Positions 1-7,514 of a DNA stretch of 39,977 bases are shown one piece after another. The notes below the pieces were generated by a model. That model was not told the origin of the DNA. It did not search any database and worked only from the letters and a program-made list of their open reading frames with translations. This stretch comes from Candidatus Cloacimonadota bacterium (GTDB lineage Bacteria; Cloacimonadota; Cloacimonadia; JGIOTU-2). The stretch spans positions 1 to 39,977 of the forward strand of contig JAGMCF010000283.1 in the NCBI GenBank assembly GCA_023129415.1, read 5' to 3'. A program made the translations under genes and the position numbers. The stretch's first letter is position 1, and each line of letters begins with the position of its first letter.

Positions 1-1404
1 GGAAAGGTCGCAGCAGAAAGTTCAAAAAAAGCATTTATTATTATAGGAAGCTCTGATGTTTTGCTTTTACTTGGCTTAATCTTAATGCAATCCTTTGCAA
101 AGACTAACAATATGTTTATAATGAATGTCCCTCTTGTTGGAACCCTTTCTTATATTGCATTTTTCTGTTTACTATTAGCTGCATTTGCAAAAGCTGGGGC
201 TTTTCCAATGCATACATGGGTGCCAGACTTTGCCAAAGATGCTCCAATTGAAAGCGTTGCATTGCTTCCTGCTGCATTAGATAAACTATTAGGCATCTAT
301 CTTCTTGCAAGAATTATGATGAGCTTGTTTCAAATCCCATTCTTTATAAACGGCATTGTAATGATTCTTGGAGCATTCACTGTAATTATGGCTGTTATGA
401 TGGCTCTGATTCAACACAATGGCAGAAAATTACTTGGGTATCATGCAGTAAGTCAGGTTGGATATATGGTGCTTGGTATTGGCACCGGAAATCCTATTGG
501 AATCGTTGGTGGTTTGTTTCATATGGTTAATAATGCAATTTATAAATCAAACTTATTTTTATCATTTGGTTCTGTTGAAAAACGAACCAAAACCGCTGAT
601 CTGGATGAAATGGGAGGTCTGGCTCGTAAAATGCCATTGACATTTGTGGCAGCTTTGATTGGTGCTCTATCAATTTCTGGGGTTCCACCATTTAATGGAT
701 TTTTCTCAAAATGGATGGTATATCAGGGTGTGCTTAAAACCGCTTCTCAACAAAATCATATCTGGCAAATTATACTCAATATATGTCTTGTTCTTGCTGT
801 TTTCGGAAGTGCTCTTACACTTGCAAGTTTTATGAAATTTATTCATTCAATTTTTTTAAGCAAGTTACCAAAAAAATTAGAAAATATTAAAGAGATAAGT
901 TTCAACAATTGGTTTGCAAATCTTTTGTTATCCTTACTTTGTATAATCTTTGGTATTTTCGCTTTTGCAATACCAGTTAAGATGTTCATAATACCTATAT
1001 TGGCTCCTGGAACAACATTGCAAAATATTTTACTTGGGTTTTATAGCTCCAGCACAATCGTATTTCTCTTTGTAGTTTCCATAATCTTAGGGTTAATAAT
1101 TTACTTGATTTTCAAAAAGGTTCGTTTTGATGATGAATATGTAGGCACAATGCCAACTACAGAAGCAAATCGCATTACTGGGGTAGAATTCTATAGTGAT
1201 ATTAGGAATATGAATCCTTTTAAGAAAATCTATAATTGGGCTGAAAGAAAATATTTTGATATTTACAAATGGGGCACAGATGTTACCGTATCGGGTGGAA
1301 ATATCTTTAGTAAGTTACATACAGGTTTATTGCATACTTATGCGATATGGCTATTAGCTGGAATGGTAATTGTGACAATAATTTTAATAAGTGCAATAAA
1401 ATGA
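1..1404 (+). CDS. Proton/Na+-translocating antiporter-like subunit (NuoL/MrpA N-terminal family), 5' truncated by window edge
   Basis: The reading frame is open from base 1, so the gene begins outside the window; a TTG at 61 is not a credible start. About 467 residues are visible. They are highly hydrophobic, with the family's core signature around PMHTWVPDFAKDAP, a conserved Lys/His-bearing stretch (QHNGRKLLGYHAVSQVGYM) and SISGVPPFNGFFSK. The C-terminal part has an amphipathic segment (EFYSDIRNMNPFKKIYNW) and a last membrane helix. Members of this family move H+ or Na+ across the membrane in complex I, Mrp antiporters and group 4 [NiFe] hydrogenases. The MbhD/E, MrpB-G, ferredoxin and protease genes downstream point to the hydrogenase-linked version. 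The exact subunit name (MrpA-N, HyfB-like) is uncertain; the superfamily is clear. Confidence 0.93.
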   Translation, partial: GKVAAESSKKAFIIIGSSDVLLLLGLILMQSFAKTNNMFIMNVPLVGTLSYIAFFCLLLAAFAKAGAFPMHTWVPDFAKDAPIESVALLPAALDKLLGIYLLARIMMSLFQIPFFINGIVMILGAFTVIMAVMMALIQHNGRKLLGYHAVSQVGYMVLGIGTGNPIGIVGGLFHMVNNAIYKSNLFLSFGSVEKRTKTADLDEMGGLARKMPLTFVAALIGALSISGVPPFNGFFSKWMVYQGVLKTASQQNHIWQIILNICLVLAVFGSALTLASFMKFIHSIFLSKLPKKLENIKEISFNNWFANLLLSLLCIIFGIFAFAIPVKMFIIPILAPGTTLQNILLGFYSSSTIVFLFVVSIILGLIIYLIFKKVRFDDEYVGTMPTTEANRITGVEFYSDIRNMNPFKKIYNWAERKYFDIYKWGTDVTVSGGNIFSKLHTGLLHTYAIWLLAGMVIVTIILISAIK

Positions 1405-1470
1405 AACTGGAAACTGGAAACTGGAAAACTGAAAAATAAATATCAAGTATCAAGTTTCAAGTTTCAAATT
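1405..1470. repeat. ORF-less hairpin of GAAACTtG-type units
   Basis: The left arm is tandem GAAACTG units (1405-1433) and the right arm is tandem CAAGTTT units (1444-1470), so the two arms pair imperfectly around a short A/T loop. The same unit bounds the four-helix-bundle element at 2457-3271 and recurs at 6824-6895. It lies in the gap between two operon genes and ends just before the AGGAG ribosome site of the next gene. Confidence 0.7.
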
Positions 1471-1487
1471 ATTTTTAGGAGAATTTA

Positions 1488-2027
1488 ATGCCAGTTGAAA
1501 TTTGGTTATATTTTATTTTAGGATTTATGATAATTGGTTCTATTGCTTGTTTAGAAATGAAAAACATTCTTTCTTCAATTATTACAGTTGGTGTTGTAGG
1601 ATTGGCGTTAGCTTTAGCTTTCTTACTTCTTCAAGCACCTGATTTGGCTCTGGTTCAGTTTGTTTTTGAGATTCTGTGTGTAATCATCTTAATAAGGGCT
1701 TTTGCAAAACGCGGGATTCAAATTCAAGAACTGAAAAGGAATGTTCCCAAAACTATAATTGCAGCTATAATATTGTTGTGTATTTTTATTCTAAGTATAT
1801 TTGCTTTTAAAGAATTACCTTCGTTTGGCAAGCCTATAGTTCGTGTTGCAGAAAGATATTTAGCAAATGCAGGTGTTGAAACTGGTTCCCAAAATATTGT
1901 TACATCTGTTATTTTAAACTACCGAGTTTATGATACATTAGGAGAAGTAACGGTTATTTTTACAGCGATTTTAGGTGCTTTGACTATTTTACGAAAAATA
2001 GGGAGAAAGAAAAGAAATGCAGAATAA
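1488..2027 (+). CDS. MbhD/MbhE-type (MrpA C-terminal) membrane subunit
   Basis: This 179-residue protein has about five membrane helices. The first half carries the DUF4040/MbhD signature (LLQAPDLALVQFVFEIL, residues about 46-62). The second half ends in an MbhE-like helix with YDTLGEVTVIFTAILGALT. In Pyrococcus these are two proteins (MbhD, MbhE); in Mrp antiporters they form the C-terminus of MrpA. AGGAG lies 6-7 bases before the ATG. The stop overlaps mrpB by 11 bases, implying translational coupling. With the preceding gene it makes up a split MrpA equivalent. Confidence 0.9.
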   Translation: MPVEIWLYFILGFMIIGSIACLEMKNILSSIITVGVVGLALALAFLLLQAPDLALVQFVFEILCVIILIRAFAKRGIQIQELKRNVPKTIIAAIILLCIFILSIFAFKELPSFGKPIVRVAERYLANAGVETGSQNIVTSVILNYRVYDTLGEVTVIFTAILGALTILRKIGRKKRNAE

Positions 2028-2460
2028 TTATCCAAATGAGGGAATGTCAGTTATAGTTAAAACAATTACCCGTTTTACCGTATGGTTAATATTTTTATAT
2101 GGATTATATATTGTAATTCACGGTCATCTTTCACCAGGTGGGGGCTTTGCTGGAGGTGTGATTATCGCTCTTTCTTATGTTCATTTAACCCTTGCTTATG
2201 GGAAAAATTTTGTAATGGATAGAGTTAATCGTTCTGCTATGCACAGCTTAGAAGCTCTTGGAGCATTGATTTTTGTTTTAATTGGTATTCTGGGGATTTA
2301 TCTTGCTGGAAATTTCTTGGCTAACTTCTTAGGAATTGGTAAATTGTATTATTTACAAAGTGCTGGTTATATTCCAATTTTAAATATAGTTATCTGTATT
2401 AAAGTTGGCATGGGATTATACCTTGTCTTCTTCTACCTGGCAAGTTTTAAAGCCAGTTGA
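2017..2460 (+). CDS. mrpB: MrpB/MnhB (MbhF) antiporter subunit
   Basis: The 147-residue protein has four predicted membrane helices. It carries the hallmark MrpB motif HGHLSPGGGFAGGVI at residues about 36-50. In the Mrp/Mbh complex this small subunit belongs to the ion-translocating membrane arm. It overlaps the preceding gene by 11 bases. The stop codon falls at the start of the hairpin element that separates it from mrpC, so part of the element may have replaced the original spacer. Confidence 0.93.
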   Translation: MQNNYPNEGMSVIVKTITRFTVWLIFLYGLYIVIHGHLSPGGGFAGGVIIALSYVHLTLAYGKNFVMDRVNRSAMHSLEALGALIFVLIGILGIYLAGNFLANFLGIGKLYYLQSAGYIPILNIVICIKVGMGLYLVFFYLASFKAS

Positions 2461-2521
2461 AACTTGAAAATAGAAACTTGAAACTGGAAAATAAATAAAG
2501 ATTAAATTATTTAGGATAATT

Positions 2522-2716
2522 ATGAAAGAGATATATGAATTGAACATTTATCGGCTTGCTGAGGAACTTTCCGATATGATATGGTATGCTTTTGACCCGC
2601 CTTCCATAGTATTACGGCGGACAGGTGAATGGTCAGAAAAAGCTAAAAGAACTATTGGTTACCAGATAATTAAATCTTTTGATAGTATTGCTGCAAATCT
2701 TGCCTGCCCAGTGTAA
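2522..2716 (+). pseudogene. N-terminal half of four-helix-bundle (23S IVS-type) protein, interrupted
   Basis: Residues 1-61 match the first half of the TIGR02436/S23 four-helix-bundle family, ending at the signature SIAANLA. The next four codons (CPV-stop) belong to the inserted GIY-YIG element: the stop TAA lies inside its left inverted repeat. Normally SIAAN(I/L)A continues into EGYGR, and exactly that continuation appears after the insert at 3002. Family proteins are about 110-130 residues; rejoined, this would be 126. The truncated peptide is probably non-functional. Confidence 0.8.
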
Positions 2717-3001
2717 TATGAAATGCTATATTTATGTTCTTAATAGCAAGAGAAACAATAATAACTATGTTGGATTTACTGAAAACTTAAATGAAAGGTT
2801 GAATCAACATAGAGAGGGCAAGGTAACATCAACTAAGTATAGGAGACCATTAGAATTGGTTTATTATGAGGTTAGTTTTGATAAGGAAGATGCTTTACAT
2901 AGAGAAAGATACTTAAAAACAACATACGGAAGGAGATACATAAAGAACCGCCTTAAGAACCAAATACAAGGAATAGAAATATGAGTTATTACACTGGGCA
3001 A
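2705..3001 (+). mobile_element. 297-bp element: GIY-YIG nuclease gene between perfect 14-bp terminal inverted repeats
   Basis: TGCCCAGTGTAATA at 2705-2718 is exactly reverse-complementary to TATTACACTGGGCA at 2987-3000. The only content is a GIY-YIG ORF (2718-2984) whose ATG and stop both fall at the inner edges of the repeats. Removing 2705-3001 (297 bp, 99 codons) joins GCC to GAG and restores the SIAANLA-EGYGR reading frame of the host four-helix-bundle gene. No target duplication is visible. The interruption, the inverted repeats and the clean frame restoration are seen directly; transposition is inference. Confidence 0.75.
2718..2984 (+). CDS. GIY-YIG nuclease domain protein (UPF0213-like)
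   Basis: The 88-residue protein is a minimal single-domain GIY-YIG endonuclease. It has the first motif as YIYVLNS (residues 4-10), the second as NYVGFT, then the conserved Arg in LNERLNQH and the helix with the catalytic Glu region (ALHRERYLKTTYGRRYIKNRL). The ATG at 2718 is chosen because family members start at M-x-Y-x-Y-V; an upstream in-frame ATG at 2679 would add residues encoded by the host gene. The stop TGA overlaps the ATG of the downstream gene fragment (ATGA). Such proteins cut DNA; the substrate here is unknown. It is the only gene inside the inverted repeats, so it is the likely mobility enzyme. Confidence 0.85.
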   Translation: MKCYIYVLNSKRNNNNYVGFTENLNERLNQHREGKVTSTKYRRPLELVYYEVSFDKEDALHRERYLKTTYGRRYIKNRLKNQIQGIEI

Positions 3002-3199
3002 GAGGGATATGGGCGTTTTACCCCAGCAGATAGAAAGTTGTTTTATAGATATTCAAGAGGTTCATTTGAAGAGACAAAAGCCTGGCTTAGAAAAGCGATT
3101 AGACGAAAACTGATTCCAGTAACTAAGGTTCCAAGATATTCAGAAATTATAAATGAATTAGGACCTAAATTAAATGCATTTATAAAAAGTACACGATGA
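2981..3199 (+). pseudogene. C-terminal half of the interrupted four-helix-bundle protein
   Basis: From residue 8 the sequence (EGYGRFTPADRKLFYRYSRG, then SFEETKAWLRKAIRRKLIP) is the standard second half of the S23/IVS-type four-helix bundle. The first seven residues come from the right inverted repeat of the GIY-YIG element. Its ATG overlaps the GIY-YIG stop as ATGA, so the fragment could be translated by coupling, giving a split protein. I treat it as a gene remnant, since half a four-helix bundle is unlikely to fold alone. Confidence 0.78.
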
Positions 3200-3292
3200 T
3201 TCAGAAAAGTTTAATCAGGAAAATAGTTATTAAAATATCAAGTTTCAAGTATCAAGTTTCTATTTTCAAATATAAGAAAGGATGATTATATT

Positions 3293-3637
3293 ATGATTTT
3301 ATACTTAATGTGTTTTTTCCTTTTTTTGGTTGGAGTATATGGTGTTATTACAAAAAGAGATTTGATCAAGATCATTCTTTCAATTGGTATTATGGGTTAC
3401 TCTGTAAATTTGTTTTTGATTTTAATAGCATATAGAACAAATGCTCTTGCTCCAATACTAAAAAAAGGTGTAGAAATATCAGCATCAGGAATGGTGGATC
3501 CGCTTCCTCAAGCACTTGTTTTAACATCAATTGTTATTGAACTTGGTATTACAGCTCTTATGGCAGCTTTAGCAATTAGAATTTATCAAAAATATGATAC
3601 TTTTGATATTACACAGATCAGGAGATTAAAAGGATGA
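3293..3637 (+). CDS. mrpC: MrpC/MnhC (NuoK-like, MbhG) antiporter subunit
   Basis: The 114-residue protein has three membrane helices and the NuoK/MrpC pattern: N-terminal helix with GVYGVITKRDLIKIILSIGI, central helix with SVNLFLI, and VDPLPQALVLTSIVIELGITA leading to the third helix. The Glu in VIELG is the conserved membrane carboxylate of the family. An AAAGGA sits upstream of the ATG, just beyond the right arm of the hairpin element. The last codons overlap mrpD as ATGA. Confidence 0.93.
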   Translation: MILYLMCFFLFLVGVYGVITKRDLIKIILSIGIMGYSVNLFLILIAYRTNALAPILKKGVEISASGMVDPLPQALVLTSIVIELGITALMAALAIRIYQKYDTFDITQIRRLKG

Positions 3638-5133
3638 TATTATCACAATTTATTTTTGTGCCACTTTTTGCTGCATTTCTAATTGCTCTTGTTGCTCGAA
3701 AGAAAGGAAATGTCGCTGCAGTAATTGCATTAATTGCTTGTGCATGGTTATTAGTCGTCTCAATCATAGGATTCTTTAAACTTCCCGCATACAACGGATT
3801 AATTTTAGAAAATACAAGTGGTTGGAAAATTCCGTTTACTATTAGTCTTGTTCTGGATAATCTATCTTGTTTTATGCTTATTGTTGTGAGTTTAATTGCT
3901 TTTGTATCAGCATTTTATTCTATCCAATATATAAATCATTATACAGGAAAGTGGAATTTCTTTGCTCTTTTTATGCTTATGGTAACTGGAATGAATGGTG
4001 TTATTATTACAGGTGACTTTTTTAATCTTTTTGTATTTATGGAAATCTCTCTGATTGCTGCTTATTCACTTGTAGCATTTGGTACTGAAGCAGAAGAATT
4101 AGAAGCTTCCTTTAAATATGCTACTATGGGTTCAATTACCTCAACAATGATTTTATTTGGAATTGGTATTTTATATAGTTTTACTTCAACCTTAAATATG
4201 GCTGATGTTGGTTTGCAATTACAAAAAGGCGGTTTCCCAAAGCTGATATTCTTAGTATATGGTTTATTTATTGCAGGTTTTGGACTTAAAACTGCATTAG
4301 TTCCATTCCATGCCTGGTTGCCAGATGCACACCCATCCGCTCCTGCTCCTATTTCTGCTATGCTTTCCGGGGTTTTGATTAAATCTCTTGGTGTTTATGC
4401 TTTAGTAAGAATTTTCTATAATGTATTCAATGCACCACAAATTGTTCTTACAATATTACTTTTTTTAGGAACATTATCAATCATAATCGGTGGTTTGCTT
4501 TCTGTAGTACAATGGGACTTTAAACGATTATTGGGATTTAGCAGTATAAGTCAGATTGGATATGTTGTTTTGGGATTTGCACTTGGAACTCCTCTGGGTA
4601 TTCTGGGTGGTTTATTACATCTTTTCTATCACGCAATATTTAAGTCATTACTATTTTTAAATAGTGGTGCAGTTGAATATGCAACAGGGACACGAGACCT
4701 CCGGAAAATGGGAGGATTATCAAAGGAATTGAAAGTAACCTCATCAACTTCAATGGTGGGAACTTTGGCTATTTCTGGAATACCACCTTTTAATGGCTTC
4801 TTTAGTAAATTAATAATAATAATTGCCTGTATTCAGGCAGACCATATCGTACTGGGAATAATTGCTGGGTTGGTGAGCATTATAACATTAGCTTATTTTC
4901 TGAAAGTTCAGAGGTATGCTTTTTACGGTGAGAGAAAATCTGCAAAAATTCTTGAAAATGTGCCTATTACACTAAAAACAGCTATGATTGTTCTTGCTGT
5001 CCTTTGTTTGATAACTTCAGTATTTATGATTCCTTCTATCAAAACTGTAACTTTTGATCCTATCGTCAATTCTGTAATGGGTAAAACGGAATATATTAAT
5101 AAAATTTTGCCATTCCTTGGGAGTCTAAAATGA
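3634..5133 (+). CDS. mrpD: MrpD/MnhD (MbhH) antiporter subunit
   Basis: This is a full-length 499-residue member of the NuoM/MrpD antiporter family with about 14 membrane helices. Seen motifs are FNLFVFMEISLIAAYSLVAFG (helix with the conserved Glu), the discontinuous-helix region LVPFHAWLPDAHPSAPAPIS, and the SISQIGY and SGIPPFNGFFSK blocks. It is the second large antiporter subunit of the cluster, alongside the partial gene at the left edge. It starts in an ATGA overlap with mrpC, so the two are coupled. A 400-bp repeat-filled gap follows. Confidence 0.95.
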   Translation: MILSQFIFVPLFAAFLIALVARKKGNVAAVIALIACAWLLVVSIIGFFKLPAYNGLILENTSGWKIPFTISLVLDNLSCFMLIVVSLIAFVSAFYSIQYINHYTGKWNFFALFMLMVTGMNGVIITGDFFNLFVFMEISLIAAYSLVAFGTEAEELEASFKYATMGSITSTMILFGIGILYSFTSTLNMADVGLQLQKGGFPKLIFLVYGLFIAGFGLKTALVPFHAWLPDAHPSAPAPISAMLSGVLIKSLGVYALVRIFYNVFNAPQIVLTILLFLGTLSIIIGGLLSVVQWDFKRLLGFSSISQIGYVVLGFALGTPLGILGGLLHLFYHAIFKSLLFLNSGAVEYATGTRDLRKMGGLSKELKVTSSTSMVGTLAISGIPPFNGFFSKLIIIIACIQADHIVLGIIAGLVSIITLAYFLKVQRYAFYGERKSAKILENVPITLKTAMIVLAVLCLITSVFMIPSIKTVTFDPIVNSVMGKTEYINKILPFLGSLK

Positions 5134-5529
5134 AGTCACAAATCCCGATTTAATCGGGAAACTATCACAAATTTTAATTTGAATAAGTAAATAACTCAAG
5201 TTTCGCAGGTAGCAGACGGAATAGAGTTCCGTGTTACCCTGAAATAGCGAGCAGGAGAACACTAATAAAGTTTATTTTTGTTGATTAGTTGATCTTTATT
5301 TTTAAGAATGAAATATTCGTCTTATTGGTGTTTACCTGCCTCATCTTCGTTTATCTGAGGTTGATTAAAATTGTAACACGCTTCTCTGAAGCGTCTGTCA
5401 GAAGGAGCTCTGCTCCATATTATGAACCAGAGATTCATAATACAGACGGAACAGAGTTCCGTGTTACAGAGGGAATAGAGTTACCAAGTGCTAAACTTGA
5501 GTAAATAATATGTTAGTATCTGTTCGTGT
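5134..5529. repeat. 396-bp gap filled with palindromic repeats
   Basis: There is no convincing gene. The 71-codon ORF at 5289-5504 is largely made of palindromes. Seen in order: TCCCGATTTAATCGGGA (5143-5159); ACTCAAGTTTCGCA beginning a module (from 5195); hairpins with a three-base AGA or TCT loop at 5216-5232, 5404-5416, 5446-5462 and 5471-5485 (one stem GGAAC/GTTCC, another GGAGC/GCTCC); and a looser one at 5422-5438. The module at 5458-5507 recurs inverted at the right end of the window (39929-39977). Confidence 0.75.
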
Positions 5530-5562
5530 TTGTTAGTGGCAAGTAATTTATTGGAGTCTAAA

Positions 5563-6162
5563 ATGAAGTTAGAGAATACTAATCAGAGGCAGACCACTGC
5601 CCGTCCAGCAGGCGGGGCTTTGGCAGGCGGGCGCCTCAAGCGGAAAAGTCAGATTGTGGTTTTTATAATTTCTTTAATCGTATGGATTTTGGTGACATTA
5701 CCCTTTAATATTTCATCGTTAATTGTAGGAATTATTGCGGCTTTTATTACAGCTCTTTTTGCAGGAGAAATACTTTTTATCACTGAACGAAGATTCCATT
5801 TTAATCGGGTATGGTATACTATCATTTATCTCATAAAATTTTTCTGGGAAATGGCAAAAGCAAATTTCAATGTTGCGTATATTGTCATTCATCCATTGCT
5901 ACCTATAAAACCTGGTATAGTAAAAGTAAAAACCAAACTCAAACAAGATTCTGCTTTAACTATGCTGGCAAATTCAATAACACTGACCCCTGGAACCTTA
6001 ACAGTAGATATTGATGTGCCTAATCAAATCCTATATATTCACTGGATTTATGTTAAGGCAACTGATATTGAAGCTACCACAAGAGAAATTGGTGGAAGAT
6101 TTGAGAAAATGTTGGAGGTAATTTTTACCCATTCTCCGAAGGATGAAAATGAAAATCATTAG
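5563..6162 (+). CDS. mrpE: MrpE/MnhE (MbhA) antiporter subunit with repeat-derived N-terminal extension
   Basis: From about residue 32 (SQIVVFIISLIVWILV) the protein is a normal MrpE: two N-terminal helices, ITERRFHFNR, the NVAYIVIHPLLPIKPGIVKVKT segment and LTPGTLTVDID. The ATG at 5563 has GGAG seven bases upstream; upstream TTG starts lack this. About 30 residues before the first helix are unusual: a G+C-rich segment (5604-5645) encodes ARPAGGALAGGRLKR and looks like an inserted palindromic repeat. The function in ion transport should not depend on that tail. It overlaps mrpF by 14 bases. Confidence 0.9.
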   Translation: MKLENTNQRQTTARPAGGALAGGRLKRKSQIVVFIISLIVWILVTLPFNISSLIVGIIAAFITALFAGEILFITERRFHFNRVWYTIIYLIKFFWEMAKANFNVAYIVIHPLLPIKPGIVKVKTKLKQDSALTMLANSITLTPGTLTVDIDVPNQILYIHWIYVKATDIEATTREIGGRFEKMLEVIFTHSPKDENENH

Positions 6163-6490
6163 ATGGTTCATTGGTTTAATTATTATCCTTGCTTTTCTGA
6201 TAATAAATTTTGTTGTATTTACTGAAATACCTTTTAATTATAAATTGATAAACATTTTGCTTTTCTGCTCTCTTTTTGTCTTAATAAGAGTAGTTATGGG
6301 ACCTACTGTGGCAGATAGAATTGTGGCTATTGATATATTGGGTATTCTGATTATTGGTGTTTGTGCAATACTTGCAATATCCTTAGATAGACCTTTTTAT
6401 ATAGATATTGGCATTGCATGGGGTTTACAAAGTTTTATAGGATCATTAGCTCTTGCCAAATTTATGGAAGGGAGGTCATTAGATGCCTGA
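6149..6490 (+). CDS. mrpF: MrpF/MnhF (MbhB) antiporter subunit
   Basis: This is a small three-helix protein with the MrpF core RVVMGPTVADRIVAIDILG, in which the Asp-Arg and the next Asp are conserved in the family. Two ATGs are possible (6143 and 6149). I prefer 6149 because AAGGA (6138-6142) is six bases upstream; 6143 would leave no spacing. The start lies inside the end of mrpE and the end overlaps mrpG, the tight packing typical of mrpEFG and mbhABC. Confidence 0.92.
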   Translation: MKIIRWFIGLIIILAFLIINFVVFTEIPFNYKLINILLFCSLFVLIRVVMGPTVADRIVAIDILGILIIGVCAILAISLDRPFYIDIGIAWGLQSFIGSLALAKFMEGRSLDA

Positions 6491-6827
6491 TTTAGCAATT
6501 AATCAAATTATCGGATATGTTGTTATCTGTATCGGTTTGATTTTTGATTTCTTTGGTGTTTTAGGATTAGTAAGGCTACCTGATGTTTATAATCGTCTAC
6601 AAGCTGCGACAAAATGCGTGACTTTTGGTTCTGCTGGCATTCTAATTGGAGTATTGATTTATTCTGGTTTTAATGCTATGGGGTTTAAGTCCCTTATTTG
6701 TGCAATTTTTATCCTTTTGACCTCACCCGTTTCTGCACATGCAATTGCAAGAGCTGCTCATAGAAGTGGAATCAAACTTACTGATAAGACTATTATAGAT
6801 TTATATCAAGAAGACAAAAAGAATTGA
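6483..6827 (+). CDS. mrpG: MrpG/MnhG (MbhC) antiporter subunit
   Basis: The 114-residue protein has three membrane helices and the MrpG hallmark VLGLVRLPDVYNRLQAATKC, followed by LTSPVSAHAIARAAHRSG. GGAGG lies ahead of the ATG, and the start overlaps the mrpF stop. It is the last antiporter-like subunit. The ferredoxin and protease genes after it connect the module to a hydrogenase rather than to a stand-alone Mrp antiporter. Confidence 0.94.
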   Translation: MPDLAINQIIGYVVICIGLIFDFFGVLGLVRLPDVYNRLQAATKCVTFGSAGILIGVLIYSGFNAMGFKSLICAIFILLTSPVSAHAIARAAHRSGIKLTDKTIIDLYQEDKKN

Positions 6828-6895
6828 AATTGGAAACTAGAAACTTGATACTGAGTTCTTATTATCCAATTTCAAGTATCAAGTTTCTATTAGGA
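6824..6895. repeat. ORF-less hairpin of the GAAACTTGATAC type
   Basis: The left arm at 6824-6853 contains TAGAAACTTGATACT and the right arm at 6866-6895 contains its near-complement AGTATCAAGTTTCTA. It fills the mrpG-to-ferredoxin gap almost entirely and is closely related to the arms around the interrupted four-helix-bundle gene. The right arm runs straight into the TTAGGAGA ribosome site of the next gene. Confidence 0.72.
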
Positions 6896-6902
6896 GATTG
6901 AC

Positions 6903-7514
6903 ATGTTTTTACCAAAACTTCGTGAACTTAAAGAAGCCCTTACATCTTTTTTTTCTAAGCCATATACGAGTAAATATCCTTTTACAAAAGAGCCGTATGA
7001 ACCAATCAAAGAATTTAAGGGTAAACCAAAATTCGATGAAGAAAATTGTATTGGATGTGGAACCTGTGCTCAGGTTTGCCCGGCAGATGCTATTGAAATA
7101 ATTGATTCAGTTGAAGAAAAGTTGCGTATTTTAAAAATAAATTATTCTCATTGTATATATTGCGGTCAGTGTGAAGAGAATTGTATTACTGAAAAAGGCA
7201 TCAAATTATCTAATGATTATATCACTGCTGTATTCAGTTCTGACAAAGATGCAGATACAATGCAGATAGAAAAGGAGCTTCTTATTTGCCAAAGTTGTGG
7301 TGCAATAATTGGATGTGCGGATCACTTGGATTGGATAATTGACCGTCTTGGTCCAAAAGCTTATGGAAATCCAAACCTAATAGCTCATCTTCAGAAAAGA
7401 TTTGCAGATATACCTGAATCAAAAATAAAAGACAAATTACGAAGAGAAGATTATTATAAATTGGTTTGCCCGAAGTGCAGACACCAGATTGTTATAAAAG
7501 ATGTTTTCGGATAA
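6903..7514 (+). CDS. 2[4Fe-4S] ferredoxin subunit of a group 4 [NiFe] hydrogenase (MbhN/HyfH/EchF-like)
   Basis: The 203-residue protein has two ferredoxin motifs, CIGCGTCAQVCP (about residues 49-60) and CIYCGQCEENC (about 82-92). A C-terminal extension has paired cysteines CQSCGAIIGC and CPKC that could bind another metal ion. It resembles the polyferredoxin-like electron-transfer subunit that links cytosolic ferredoxin to the hydrogenase core. TTAGGAG precedes the ATG. The protease gene starts within its last codons. The C-terminal Cys cluster is seen; its role is unknown. Confidence 0.85.
   Translation: MFLPKLRELKEALTSFFSKPYTSKYPFTKEPYEPIKEFKGKPKFDEENCIGCGTCAQVCPADAIEIIDSVEEKLRILKINYSHCIYCGQCEENCITEKGIKLSNDYITAVFSSDKDADTMQIEKELLICQSCGAIIGCADHLDWIIDRLGPKAYGNPNLIAHLQKRFADIPESKIKDKLRREDYYKLVCPKCRHQIVIKDVFG

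Larger units (their letters stand above)
2457..3271. mobile_element. Hairpin-bounded element carrying an interrupted four-helix-bundle gene
   Basis: The left arm (2457-2496) and right arm (3235-3271) are inverted and low in complexity, and share a perfect 18-bp core: TTGAAAATAGAAACTTGA at 2464-2481 and its complement at 3252-3269. Between them lies a gene of the 23S rRNA intervening-sequence protein family, itself split by a GIY-YIG insertion. A long stem enclosing such an ORF is the known layout of 23S rRNA intervening sequences, but this copy sits between mrpB and mrpC. Mobility is inferred from the structure and from ORF-less copies nearby. Confidence 0.6.

Noticed and set aside
2679-2717. 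Longer GIY-YIG start at 2679
   Set aside because: The extra 13 residues are out-of-frame host-gene sequence; family members start at the M-x-x-Y-I-Y motif.
5289-5504. 71-codon ORF between mrpD and mrpE
   Set aside because: Most of its second half is made of hairpin repeats and it has no ribosome site or recognisable domain.
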